NCBI RefSeq assembly: GCF_013201645.1
Contig: NZ_CP053842.1
Span: 558,001 to 622,000 of the forward strand
DNA from: Campylobacter corcagiensis
GTDB taxonomy: Bacteria; Campylobacterota; Campylobacteria; Campylobacterales; Campylobacteraceae
Length of the DNA: 64,000 bases
Direction: 5' to 3'
A program made the position numbers and the translations under genes. Shown piece by piece: positions 18,756 to 27,607 of the stretch (positions within the stretch are counted from its first letter, which is position 1; each line of letters begins with the position of its first letter). Below the pieces are notes generated by a model, which saw only the letters and a program-made list of their open reading frames with translations, ran no database searches and was not told where the DNA came from.

Positions 18756-19268
18756 ATGAAACTATTTAAGAGTTTGTTGGTTGTTTTATTTTTATCTTTA
18801 TCGCTAAATGCTAAAGATACGCCAGAGAGTATTGCTATTAATTTTTTAATTGAATATGACAAACAAGGAGTCAATCAAGAATTAATCGATTATATAAGAG
18901 CTCAAAAAAACTTAACAAAATACTTCAAGCATGAACTTATAAGATATGAATACGCTTTTATTCTAGGCATATGCCTTGAATATGATTGTCCATACGAAGA
19001 AAAAGATTTCATCCCAGAAGAAGCTATGCTTGTTAGTAAATACTATAAAGGAGATCACCCTATAATATATGGAAATGGTGGCGGTCCTTCAAATTATAAA
19101 GTTGTATCAAATAAAAATGGCTATATCTTGCTTAGTGGGGTAGATTGGCTTGATTACCGTATATATGTCAAAGTTATAAATGTTGATGGTAAATTTATGA
19201 TAGATGGCGCTGGAATGGTAAACATACCAGAAGAGTTGTATAACTCAATACACTCTGAAAACTATTAG
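18756..19268 (+). CDS. Secreted protein of unknown function
   Basis: 170 residues from ATG 18756, chosen because GGAGA at 18745-18749 is a good RBS for it and not for the upstream ATG at 18741. Signal peptide MKLFKSLLVVLFLSLSLNAK, cleavage near residue 19. The mature part has CLEYDCPYEE, a possible disulfide pair, and a beta-rich C-terminus. Not recognised. Confidence 0.75.
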   Translation: MKLFKSLLVVLFLSLSLNAKDTPESIAINFLIEYDKQGVNQELIDYIRAQKNLTKYFKHELIRYEYAFILGICLEYDCPYEEKDFIPEEAMLVSKYYKGDHPIIYGNGGGPSNYKVVSNKNGYILLSGVDWLDYRIYVKVINVDGKFMIDGAGMVNIPEELYNSIHSENY

Positions 19269-19278
19269 AATATTATTG

Positions 19279-19400
19279 TCAGTTGAAGTAAGACGCCAAA
19301 CTAGAATTTAGATTCTATTTTGGTGGTAAATAAATTATCTAATGCATTTTTCTATATAAAACAAGATGAAACTAGTATATCTAAAAATGACTTCAACTGA
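19279..19400. repeat. Region bounded by 11-bp inverted repeats
   Basis: TCAGTTGAAGT (19279-19289) and ACTTCAACTGA (19390-19400) are exact inverted copies around 100 bases. Inside, about 19294-19324, is a second imperfect hairpin CCAAACTAGAAT/AGATTCTATTTTGG. No coding sequence inside. It may be a very small mobile-element remnant, a structured RNA, or a terminator. Confidence 0.4.
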
Positions 19401-19466
19401 TAAAGTAACTTATGTAAGAGAGAATAACTCACTCTTAAATCATATTTTAATCAATAAGGAGTTGTA

Positions 19467-20081
19467 TTGCCAAATTTAAAAGATCTAAAAGAGTTAATGA
19501 CAAAGGCTAATAGTGAATATAAAAATAGCAAAGAAAAAAATGAAAAACATTACGCATTTTATACAGTAATGAGTATCTATGCTATTGCTTCACTAAGTGT
19601 TTTTATAATGCCTAAAGATATTTTAGAAAGAGATGAAATTTTACTAAAATTTACAGAGTTTATGGCTGGATATTTTCCAAATATATCGGTTTTTAGTGAA
19701 GCAAGTTCTTTACCACAAGTAGTAGCTTTTTATACAGCTTTGATGTGGATAATGGGTATATTGTTATTTTTAATGTTTTTTATAGGCTTTTTTATTACTT
19801 TCTTAAAAAAATTGAAAGAAAATACCCCAGTTTTTAATAAAGAATTTGGTATTTTTTCTATGCTGTTTTTATGTTATTTAGGTTTTTCTGTATTTTATCA
19901 TTATTTTATAGGAGATATATCAACTTCTCGTTTTTCTATACATACAAATAATAGGTTTAAAATTTTTATTATGATAATTACTTTTCAAACTGGAGTTAGT
20001 TTTTTTCTCGCAGGCAGTTTATATGTGGTTGCATCTTGGGTGCGTCAAATAATCTATAAAATTAAAAATAAAAGGAGTTAA
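19467..20081 (+). CDS. Four-pass membrane protein, unknown
   Basis: 204 residues from TTG behind AAGGAG. Membrane segments at about 32-50, 88-115, 130-150 and 175-195; the first 30 residues are charged and cytosolic. It is followed two bases later by the EF-hand-like microprotein gene, so the two are probably co-translated. No family recognised. Confidence 0.7.
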   Translation: MPNLKDLKELMTKANSEYKNSKEKNEKHYAFYTVMSIYAIASLSVFIMPKDILERDEILLKFTEFMAGYFPNISVFSEASSLPQVVAFYTALMWIMGILLFLMFFIGFFITFLKKLKENTPVFNKEFGIFSMLFLCYLGFSVFYHYFIGDISTSRFSIHTNNRFKIFIMIITFQTGVSFFLAGSLYVVASWVRQIIYKIKNKRS

Positions 20082-20083
20082 TT

Positions 20084-20266
20084 ATGGGTGAAGTTGTAAA
20101 ATTAGAGCCTATCAAAAACATATCTATAAATCCACTTGATGCACTACTAAGTGCTTATGATAGAAATCATGATTTTAAGATAGATAATAAAGATATTATC
20201 TATAACTACATTTTTTTAATATTATATGTTTTTGTATTTTTTTATTTAAATTTATTATATATCTAA
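20084..20266 (+). CDS. Microprotein with an EF-hand-like loop and a C-terminal membrane anchor
   Basis: 60 residues from ATG behind AAAAGGAG. Residues 26-37, DRNHDFKIDNKD, match the EF-hand loop pattern (acidic or Asn at 1, 3, 5, 9 and 12, Ile at 8), lacking only the usual Gly at 6. A single hydrophobic C-terminal helix (about 41-60) would anchor it. Calcium binding is an inference. Partner of the membrane protein just upstream. Confidence 0.6.
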   Translation: MGEVVKLEPIKNISINPLDALLSAYDRNHDFKIDNKDIIYNYIFLILYVFVFFYLNLLYI

Positions 20267-20359
20267 TCAAATTAAATAAAAATCTTAGACATTAAAATTC
20301 CATCCGTGCTAAAATATTAAATTTTAGATATAATCAGGTTTATTTTTTAAGGAGATTTT

Positions 20360-20575
20360 ATGAAATTTAAAGCCATTATCGAAGAGAGTGATACGGGTTT
20401 TCACGCTTATATACCAGCACTTTATGGCTGCGTTTATCAAGGGCTTAGTTTTGAAGATTGTAAAAACGGTATAAAAAATAGTGCAAAAGCTTATCTTGAT
20501 AATCTTCCTAATGAAGAGATTGGGCGTATAAAAGGGATAAAATCGACTATTGTGGAGATAGACTTAAGTGAATAA
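20360..20575 (+). CDS. HicB-like protein, apparently without HicA
   Basis: 71 residues with the HicB partial RNase H-like pattern (KFKAIIEESDTGFHAYIPAL, GCVYQGLSFEDCKNGI). HicB normally neutralises the mRNA interferase HicA encoded beside it, but no small basic HicA-like gene is visible on either side. It overlaps rarD by eight bases and may act independently. Confidence 0.75.
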   Translation: MKFKAIIEESDTGFHAYIPALYGCVYQGLSFEDCKNGIKNSAKAYLDNLPNEEIGRIKGIKSTIVEIDLSE

Positions 20576-21422
20576 GGGACTATTTTATGGTATAGCTTCT
20601 TTTGTTATGTGGGGGCTTTTTCCTGTTTATTTTAAAGCCATACAAGGAAGTTCAAGCGAAGTTTTGGCTTATAGAGTTGTTTTTGCTAGTATTTTTGTGC
20701 TTATTTTTATAAAATTTAGTTCAAAAATGACAAGCCTTAAAAAGATTCTTCTAAACAAAGAGATTTTTAAAACTCTAAGTTTGGCTGGATTTTTTGTCAC
20801 TCTTAACTGGGGAATTTACATTTATGCTGTTACAAATGGTCAAATTTTAGCAGCTAGTATCGGTCAACTCATAAATCCTTTGTTTTTCATGCTTTTAGGG
20901 GCTATTTTTCTTAAAGAAAAGCTCTCAAAACCAACAAAATTTGCTATATTTTTAGTTTTTGTAGCCATTATGATACAAGTAGTTGCTAACCGCGCTCTTC
21001 CATTTGTCTCTCTTGCCTTGCCTGCAGCTTTTGCTATTTATGGACTTATAAAGAAAAAAGTCCACGCTCCAGCACTGGAAGGTCTTTTTGTAGAGACTTT
21101 AGCCATGGTGCCACTATTTTTAGCTTATATATTTTATATAGAATTTAAAGGAGTTGGAAATTTTAGTTTTGATTTAAATGGAATTTTGCTAATTGGTGCT
21201 GGACTTGCTACGCTTTTGCCACTCATTACTTTTAGTTTTGCTACAAATGAGTTAAATTTAACAACGATTGGTTTTTTACAGTATATAACACCAACGCTAA
21301 CGATAATTTTTGGGATATTTGTCTATGGTGAAGAGATAAATTTAGTTCGTTTGGTTTCCTTTGCTATTATCTGGATAGCTGTTATAATAACAACAATAGA
21401 TAGTATAAAAGGTAAAAAATGA
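20568..21422 (+). CDS. rarD: RarD-type EamA family transporter
   Basis: 284 residues, ten membrane segments arranged as two EamA repeats. The start, KGLFYGIASFVMWGLFPVYF, is characteristic of RarD. Start is GTG within the preceding gene; the end overlaps the HAD gene by four bases. Substrate unknown. Confidence 0.88.
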   Translation: MNKGLFYGIASFVMWGLFPVYFKAIQGSSSEVLAYRVVFASIFVLIFIKFSSKMTSLKKILLNKEIFKTLSLAGFFVTLNWGIYIYAVTNGQILAASIGQLINPLFFMLLGAIFLKEKLSKPTKFAIFLVFVAIMIQVVANRALPFVSLALPAAFAIYGLIKKKVHAPALEGLFVETLAMVPLFLAYIFYIEFKGVGNFSFDLNGILLIGAGLATLLPLITFSFATNELNLTTIGFLQYITPTLTIIFGIFVYGEEINLVRLVSFAIIWIAVIITTIDSIKGKK

Positions 21423-22087
21423 AACTTGTGATATTTGATATGGATGGAACGCTTATTGATAGCAAGGATGCGATTTCAAATACCATAAACACAATGCGTC
21501 AAATCGTAGGGCTTGACGCTGGGCTTGATAAAACTTATATAGTTGAGGTTATAAACACACCAGGAGTTAACTATATAGATGAGTTTTTTCCAAAGGTAAA
21601 AATAACTCCAGAACTTGCTAGTAAATTTGAAGAAATTTACATAAAAAACTATGAACTTGAAGCTGTGGTGTATGGTGGAGTTAAAAAGCTTTTAAACGAG
21701 CTTAAAAGTAGGGGGATTTATATAGCCTTAGCGACAAATGGACCTGTAGATAACGCTACTAAAACACTAGCAAAGTGTGAAATTTTAAACTATTTTGATT
21801 ACACAATCGGTGCAAATGAGAAAATTCCTAAAAAACCAGATCCAACTATGCTTTTAACAGCTACTGAGACGATTAAGGCTTTAAGTGGGCTAAATTTTGA
21901 TAAAGATAACAAAGATATGGTGCTTTTTGTGGGCGATAGTTTAAAGGACGAATTAGCAGCCATTAACGCTAAAATCGATTATGCTCAAGTAACTTGGGGC
22001 TTTGGAAATAAGAGTGAAAAATTCCCAAATTTTACTGCTCCAAAAGAGCTGTTTTCGCATATAATAAGTTCTTTTTATCAAATTTAA
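21419..22087 (+). CDS. HAD-family phosphatase, phosphoglycolate phosphatase-like
   Basis: 222 residues. Motif I FDMDGTLIDS with the nucleophilic Asp near residue 6, a cap domain, motif II near ALATNG, Lys in KKPDPTM and motif IV GDSLKDE. This set matches Gph-like hydrolases. The substrate cannot be fixed. Coupled to rarD by ATGA overlap. Confidence 0.87.
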   Translation: MKLVIFDMDGTLIDSKDAISNTINTMRQIVGLDAGLDKTYIVEVINTPGVNYIDEFFPKVKITPELASKFEEIYIKNYELEAVVYGGVKKLLNELKSRGIYIALATNGPVDNATKTLAKCEILNYFDYTIGANEKIPKKPDPTMLLTATETIKALSGLNFDKDNKDMVLFVGDSLKDELAAINAKIDYAQVTWGFGNKSEKFPNFTAPKELFSHIISSFYQI

Positions 22088-22136
22088 ACAATTTTTTAGA
22101 TATAATCTAAGGCAAAAATTTAAAAAGGCTGATATT

Positions 22137-22370
22137 GTGGAAATTTTTGATGGAACTCCAAGAGATAAATTTTATGATGTGCTTTTTAACGCAAACCGAA
22201 ATTTAGTAGAAGATGAGCTTGATAATTTATTAAATAGCTTCTCTTTGATGAGTGAGTTTTGCGAATTAAACGGATTTGATGTTTGGGCAAACTTAAATGT
22301 AACTGAAATTCGTGACTTAAGCGATTTGTATATAGAGCTTACTAGCAATATTTTGTCAAAAAATGAGTAG
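22137..22370 (+). CDS. DUF2018 family protein
   Basis: 77 residues from GTG. Recognisable as the small all-helical DUF2018 family of epsilonproteobacteria, whose Helicobacter member forms a knotted dimer. Role unknown. Placed just before the polyprenyl synthase as in other Campylobacter genomes. Confidence 0.8.
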   Translation: MEIFDGTPRDKFYDVLFNANRNLVEDELDNLLNSFSLMSEFCELNGFDVWANLNVTEIRDLSDLYIELTSNILSKNE

Positions 22371-22373
22371 TAT

Positions 22374-23270
22374 ATGTTAGAAAAAATAGATCAAATAATG
22401 AAAGAACTTATATTTAGCTTTGGTTATGATAAAGCTAGTGAAATGTTTCAAAGCATTAGTTCTGGTAAAAAACTTCGCTCAAAACTTATCTTAAAAATTG
22501 CTCCACTTAGCGATGAGAGTTTGAAACTTTGTGCTATTGTAGAGCTTATTCACTCTGCTAGTTTGCTTCATGATGATGTTATTGATGAGAGTAGTACAAG
22601 GCGTGGTAAAGCTTCTGTAAACGCAACTTATGGCTCTAAAAATGCCATCATGCTAGGCGATATTTTATACTCAAAAGGTTACTATGAGCTTACCAAATTT
22701 GATAGTTTTATCTGTAGGGAAATCTCAAAAGCAGTATCACTTCTAAGTATAGGTGAGCTTATGGATGTGGAGTTATCAAAAAGCTTTAATACTAATAAAG
22801 ATAAATATATAAATATGATTTATAACAAAACGGCTGTTTTGATAGAGGCATCTGCAAAGTGTGGAGCGTTTTTAGCTGGGCTTGATACAGACAAATTTGC
22901 ACAGTATGGTAAAAATTTAGGCTTAGCATTTCAAATAATTGATGATGTTCTTGATATAACACAAAGTTCTGATACTCTTGGCAAGCCATCTTTGAGTGAT
23001 TTTAAAGATGGCAAAACAACTCTTCCATATATATACCTTTATGAAAATTTAGATGAAAATGATAAGGAAATTTTAAAAAGTTACTTTGCTAAGGAGTTAG
23101 ATGATAGTCAAATTTCATGGATAAAGAGTAAATTTAACGAGCATAATATAGTGCAAAAAACCATAAACGAAGCAAAAAATTTAGCAAAAGAGGGAATTTT
23201 GGCAATAGATGAGTATAAAAACGATGGTCTTGTGGCGGTTATGAAAAATATGGTGGATAGGGAGTTTTAG
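22374..23270 (+). CDS. ispB: Polyprenyl diphosphate synthase
   Basis: 298 residues of trans-isoprenyl synthase. First aspartate-rich motif LLHDDVIDE near residue 67, second QIIDDVLD near 187. It would make the long side chain for menaquinone. Length fits octaprenyl-type enzymes or slightly less. Its stop overlaps the hemA GTG. Confidence 0.92.
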   Translation: MLEKIDQIMKELIFSFGYDKASEMFQSISSGKKLRSKLILKIAPLSDESLKLCAIVELIHSASLLHDDVIDESSTRRGKASVNATYGSKNAIMLGDILYSKGYYELTKFDSFICREISKAVSLLSIGELMDVELSKSFNTNKDKYINMIYNKTAVLIEASAKCGAFLAGLDTDKFAQYGKNLGLAFQIIDDVLDITQSSDTLGKPSLSDFKDGKTTLPYIYLYENLDENDKEILKSYFAKELDDSQISWIKSKFNEHNIVQKTINEAKNLAKEGILAIDEYKNDGLVAVMKNMVDREF

Positions 23271-24559
23271 TGCACTATCTAAATATAAGTTTTACACATA
23301 AAAATACAGATATTTCAGTTAGAGAGAGACTTGCTTTTGATGATGGCAAAAAAGAAGAAGCCTTAAGATTAATATGTTCTAACTTAAGCGTTAGTGAGTG
23401 TTTGCTTTTAACTACTTGTAATAGAGTTGAAGTTTTAGCTTTTGTTAATAACCTTGAAGTTGCTCAAAGCTATATTTTAAAAGTTATGTCTATTTTAAGT
23501 GGTGTAGCACTAAATGAGCTAGAGTATAGAGCTGATATATATCATTCAAATGGTGCTGTTCATCATCTTTTTTCTGTAGCTAGTTCTTTAGATAGTTTAG
23601 TTATCGGAGAAACTCAAATCACAGGTCAGTTAAAAGATGCTATGAGTTTTGCTTTGGATAGAAATTTTGCTGGTGATAATCTTAAAAGAGTAGTTGAGTG
23701 CTCTTTTAGGTGTGCTGCTGAGGTTAGAAACAAAACTGAAATTTCTAAAAATCCAGTGTCTGTTTCAAGCGTGGCAGTATCTAAAGCTAGAGAAATTTTA
23801 GAAGATTTAAATGGTGTGACTGCTGTTGTTGTAGGTGCTGGTCATATGAGTGAGTTAGCATGTAAGCATCTTTTATCTACTGGGGCAAATATCATCGTTG
23901 TGAATAGAAGTGAAAAATCAGCAAATGATATGATTTCAAATTTAGGCTCTTGCTATAAAGACAGTGTTAGATATGAGCCATTTAGTAAATTAAAAGAGAT
24001 GATAAATTCATACCCACTTATATTTTCAGCTACATCAGCACCTGGACCTGTTATAGTGGATTCTTTGATCAAAGAGCAAAATTTCCAAAGATATTTCTTT
24101 GATATAGCTGTTCCAAGAGACATAGAGATAAAAGAGAGTTTATCTGTAAAAGTTTATAGTGTTGATGATTTACAAGAGATTGTTAAGCTAAATTTAGCCC
24201 TAAGGGAAGAACAAGCTCAAATTGCTTACTCTGTTGTTGCTAGATATACGGCTGAATTTTTTAAATGGCTTAAGAGCCTTGCTACAACTCCTATTATCAA
24301 AGCCTTAAGACAAAGTGCTAAAGATGTATCTGAAGTAGAGATAAAAAAGGCCATAACAAGGGGCTATTTAAAGCATAGCGATATAGACGAAGCTAGAAAG
24401 CTTATACATCAAGTTTTTAAGGCATTTTTACACACTCCAACTGTAAATTTAAAAGAGATAGCAAATGGCGAGGACAGCGATGCTGCGTTTGGAGCGATTA
24501 TTGAAATTTTTGATATTGAGGATAAATTTATGGAGTATTCTAAAGGATTAGAAAAGTGA
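23270..24559 (+). CDS. hemA: Glutamyl-tRNA reductase
   Basis: 429 residues. Catalytic Cys50 in TTCNRVE, the SLVIGETQI loop, the NADPH Rossmann core [12 protein letters not shown] and a helical dimerisation tail. It commits glutamyl-tRNA to 5-aminolevulinate for heme. Genes hemA, proS, fxsA, hemC are in one run with overlapping ends. Confidence 0.97.
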   Translation: MHYLNISFTHKNTDISVRERLAFDDGKKEEALRLICSNLSVSECLLLTTCNRVEVLAFVNNLEVAQSYILKVMSILSGVALNELEYRADIYHSNGAVHHLFSVASSLDSLVIGETQITGQLKDAMSFALDRNFAGDNLKRVVECSFRCAAEVRNKTEISKNPVSVSSVAVSKAREILEDLNGVTAVVVGAGHMSELACKHLLSTGANIIVVNRSEKSANDMISNLGSCYKDSVRYEPFSKLKEMINSYPLIFSATSAPGPVIVDSLIKEQNFQRYFFDIAVPRDIEIKESLSVKVYSVDDLQEIVKLNLALREEQAQIAYSVVARYTAEFFKWLKSLATTPIIKALRQSAKDVSEVEIKKAITRGYLKHSDIDEARKLIHQVFKAFLHTPTVNLKEIANGEDSDAAFGAIIEIFDIEDKFMEYSKGLEK

Positions 24560-26265
24560 GATTTAGTAAACTATTTGTACCAACAACAAAAGAGACACCA
24601 AAAGATGCGACTTTACCAAGCCATGCTTATCTTATAAGAGCTGGTTTTATAGAACAGTTGGGAAGTGGGCTTTATAACTTTATGCCACTTGGAAAAATGG
24701 TACTTGATAATATAAAATCAGTTGTAAAAGATGAGATGGATAAAGCTGGTGCACAAGAAGTTATATTTAACTTCATAACTCCATCTACTTTTTGGAAAGA
24801 AAGTGGCAGATATAGTGCTTATGGTAAAGAGCTTTTACGCTTTAAAGATAGAAAAGAAAATGAATTTATCCTAAGCCCTACAAATGAAGAGAGTGCTGTG
24901 GAGATGGTTAGAAATAAAATCACAAGCTACAAGCAACTTCCACTCCATCTTTATCACATAAATACCAAATTTAGAGATGAAGCAAGACCACGCTTTGGAT
25001 TACTTAGAGGGCGTGAGTTTTTGATGAAAGATGGCTATAGTTTCCACGAAGATGAAGAAGACTTAGCACGAGAGTTTGATTTGATGCATGAAACTTATAC
25101 TAAAATTTTTACCCGTCTTGGGCTAAATTTTAGAGCAGTGGACGCTGATAGTGGAGCGATTGGCGGAAGTGGAAGTAAAGAATTTATGGTTTTAGCTGAT
25201 AATGGCGAAGATGATATCATAGTTTGTGATAAATGCTCATATGCCGCAAATATCGAAGCTGCAAAACGCTCTAAAAAAACAAGCAAAGCTCAAAAACCTG
25301 AGTTTAATATGATGAGTAAATTTCACACTCCTAACATTAATACCATAGAAGCGGTGGCAAATTTCTTTAAAGTTGATAAATTTTACACTATTAAAGCTGT
25401 CATAAAAAAGGCTATTTATGAAGATAAAAGTGAGATAGTAGTCTTTTTTGTGCGTGGAAGTGATGAGCTTCAAGAGGTAAAAGCACTAAATGCGTGTGGG
25501 GCTTTAGAGCTTGAAGATGCTAGTATTGATGAGATAGAAAAAGCTGGAATTGTAGCTGGATATTGCGGTCCTGCTGGGCTTGGTGAAAATATAAATTTCT
25601 ATATAGATAGTGAGCTTAAAGGCGAAAGGGGCTTAATTTGTGGAGCAAATGAAAAAGATTATCACATTATCGGCTTTAATGTTTTAAGTTTTAAAGACTC
25701 AAGATTTAAGGATTTAGTAGCTGTTCAAAGTGGCGATGAGTGTTTGGTTTGTGGTGGAAAATTAAGCATTACAAAAGGAATCGAAGTAGGGCATATTTTC
25801 AAACTAGGACAAAAATACTCAGCTCCAATGAATGCAAATTTCTTAGATAGAAATGGTAAATCCGTACCATTTTTCATGGGTTGTTATGGTATAGGAGTTA
25901 GCAGGCTAGTTGCTGTTGCTGTTGAGAGTAAACACGATGAAAAAGGAATGATTTGGAATAAAGAATTAGCGCCATTTGAGCTTATAATTATAGTTTCAAG
26001 CATAAAAGATGAAGAGCAGATGAAATTTGGCGAAGAAATTTATGAATTTGCTAAAAATCTTGGCATAAAGGTTATATTAGATGATAGAAATGAGCGATTT
26101 GGTGTAAAGATGAGTAAGTTTGAACTTATAGGTTTTCCTTATGCTATCATAGTTGGTAAGGGACTAAAAGATAGTAAAGTTGAACTTATTACTAGAGATG
26201 GTTTAGAAAAAAAAGAAATTTCTATAAGCGAGATAAAAGAGTGCATCAAAGAACTATTAAGCTAA
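24556..26265 (+). CDS. proS: Prolyl-tRNA synthetase
   Basis: 569 residues, class II synthetase with the bacterial-type insertion domain. Motif 2 appears as [17 protein letters not shown] and motif 3 as [10 protein letters not shown]; a YbaK-like editing insert spans about 235-380. The start GTG overlaps hemA by four bases. Confidence 0.97.
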   Translation: MRFSKLFVPTTKETPKDATLPSHAYLIRAGFIEQLGSGLYNFMPLGKMVLDNIKSVVKDEMDKAGAQEVIFNFITPSTFWKESGRYSAYGKELLRFKDRKENEFILSPTNEESAVEMVRNKITSYKQLPLHLYHINTKFRDEARPRFGLLRGREFLMKDGYSFHEDEEDLAREFDLMHETYTKIFTRLGLNFRAVDADSGAIGGSGSKEFMVLADNGEDDIIVCDKCSYAANIEAAKRSKKTSKAQKPEFNMMSKFHTPNINTIEAVANFFKVDKFYTIKAVIKKAIYEDKSEIVVFFVRGSDELQEVKALNACGALELEDASIDEIEKAGIVAGYCGPAGLGENINFYIDSELKGERGLICGANEKDYHIIGFNVLSFKDSRFKDLVAVQSGDECLVCGGKLSITKGIEVGHIFKLGQKYSAPMNANFLDRNGKSVPFFMGCYGIGVSRLVAVAVESKHDEKGMIWNKELAPFELIIIVSSIKDEEQMKFGEEIYEFAKNLGIKVILDDRNERFGVKMSKFELIGFPYAIIVGKGLKDSKVELITRDGLEKKEISISEIKECIKELLS

Positions 26266-26666
26266 ATAATCTTTTTATTCCATATATGGTTATTGAGACC
26301 ATTTTTGTTATAGCTTTTGTTTGGAAATATGGCTTTTTTGCGCTCTTTGCTGAGATTGTTATAAGTCTTGTTGTGGGCTTTATTTTGATATCGAAATTTG
26401 GAGTTTTAGATTTTTTAAAAGAGGCTAGAAATATCACGCCTCAGACTGTATTTGGAAATTTTGGCACTGTTTTTGGTGGGTTTTTGATACTACTTCCTGG
26501 AATTTTTTCTGATACAGTTGGGATTATTATAATTATCGTATCGCTACTTATGAGATTTTTAGGTAGTGATTATGCAAATTTACAAAAAAAAGATGAATTT
26601 AAAGAGCCTTTTGCCCACACAAAGAAAAAAGAAGAAGAGATAATAGATGTTGAAGTGATTGAGTAA
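26241..26666 (+). CDS. fxsA: FxsA family membrane protein
   Basis: 141 residues with four hydrophobic segments and the FxsA pattern [10 protein letters not shown] and [12 protein letters not shown]-like region ([13 protein letters not shown]). E. coli FxsA affects phage exclusion of T7; here it is a housekeeping-context gene. The GTG start overlaps proS by 25 bases; a later start is possible. Confidence 0.8.
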   Translation: MHQRTIKLNNLFIPYMVIETIFVIAFVWKYGFFALFAEIVISLVVGFILISKFGVLDFLKEARNITPQTVFGNFGTVFGGFLILLPGIFSDTVGIIIIIVSLLMRFLGSDYANLQKKDEFKEPFAHTKKKEEEIIDVEVIE

Positions 26667-26675
26667 GGAGAGAAT

Positions 26676-27596
26676 ATGAAAAATTTAGTTATAGCTACAA
26701 GGGGTTCTGCTCTAGCTATGTGGCAAAGTGAGTTTATTAAAAGTGAAATAGAAAAAAAGCACGGAATTAATGTAGAGTTAAAATCTATGAAAACAAAAGG
26801 TGACATTATCCTTGATACACCGCTTGCAAAGATAGGCGGAAAGGGGCTTTTTACTAAAGAGCTTGAAGAGAGTATGCTTAGAGGCGAAAGCCATATAGCA
26901 GTTCATAGTTTAAAAGATGTACCAATGGTTTTTCCTGACGGGCTAAAGCTTGCTGTTGTGACAAAAAGAGAAGATGAAAGAGATGCTTTTGTTAGTGAGA
27001 AATTTGCTAGTTTTGATGAGCTTCCAAAGGGTGCTATTATAGGAACTACTTCACTTCGCCGTAAAATGCAGCTTTTGATGCTTAGACCAGATCTTGAAAT
27101 CAAAAACCTTCGTGGAAATGTAAATACTCGCCTTAGAAAGCTAAAAGAAGGTGAATTTGATGCTATTATTTTAGCTACAGCAGGGCTTAAAAGGTTAAAT
27201 TTAGAAGCAAAATTTATAGTTCCTTTTGATAAAGATAAGATGATACCAGCAATGGGTCAAGGAATTTTGGGCATTGAAGCTGTTGATGAAGATAGTGTTT
27301 TAGAAAAAATTGAGTTTTTAATGGATGAAAAAGCCTTGATTGAAAGTACAATAGAGCGTGGTTTTGTAAGAGTTTTAGAAGGTGGTTGTCAAGTTCCAAT
27401 CGGAGTAAATGCTGAAGTTAGTGGCGAAACAGTAAAAATAAATGCAGTTGTTGGGCTACCTGATGGAAGTGAGTTTATAAAACAAAGCAAGGTTATAGAT
27501 AAAAAAGAGTATCAAAAAGCTGGTGAAGAACTTGCAAAAGAGTTTATATTAAAAGGTGCAAAAGAGCTTTTAAAAAGAGCTGAAGATATGGTTTAA
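26676..27596 (+). CDS. hemC: Porphobilinogen deaminase
   Basis: 306 residues. Clear HemC features: LVIATRGSALAMWQ, KDVPM, GTTSLRR, and Cys in EGGCQVPIG that carries the dipyrromethane cofactor. It builds hydroxymethylbilane in heme synthesis, together with hemA upstream and the PPO-type gene at 34 kb. Confidence 0.97.
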   Translation: MKNLVIATRGSALAMWQSEFIKSEIEKKHGINVELKSMKTKGDIILDTPLAKIGGKGLFTKELEESMLRGESHIAVHSLKDVPMVFPDGLKLAVVTKREDERDAFVSEKFASFDELPKGAIIGTTSLRRKMQLLMLRPDLEIKNLRGNVNTRLRKLKEGEFDAIILATAGLKRLNLEAKFIVPFDKDKMIPAMGQGILGIEAVDEDSVLEKIEFLMDEKALIESTIERGFVRVLEGGCQVPIGVNAEVSGETVKINAVVGLPDGSEFIKQSKVIDKKEYQKAGEELAKEFILKGAKELLKRAEDMV

Positions 27597-27607
27597 AAGG
27601 ATAAGTT

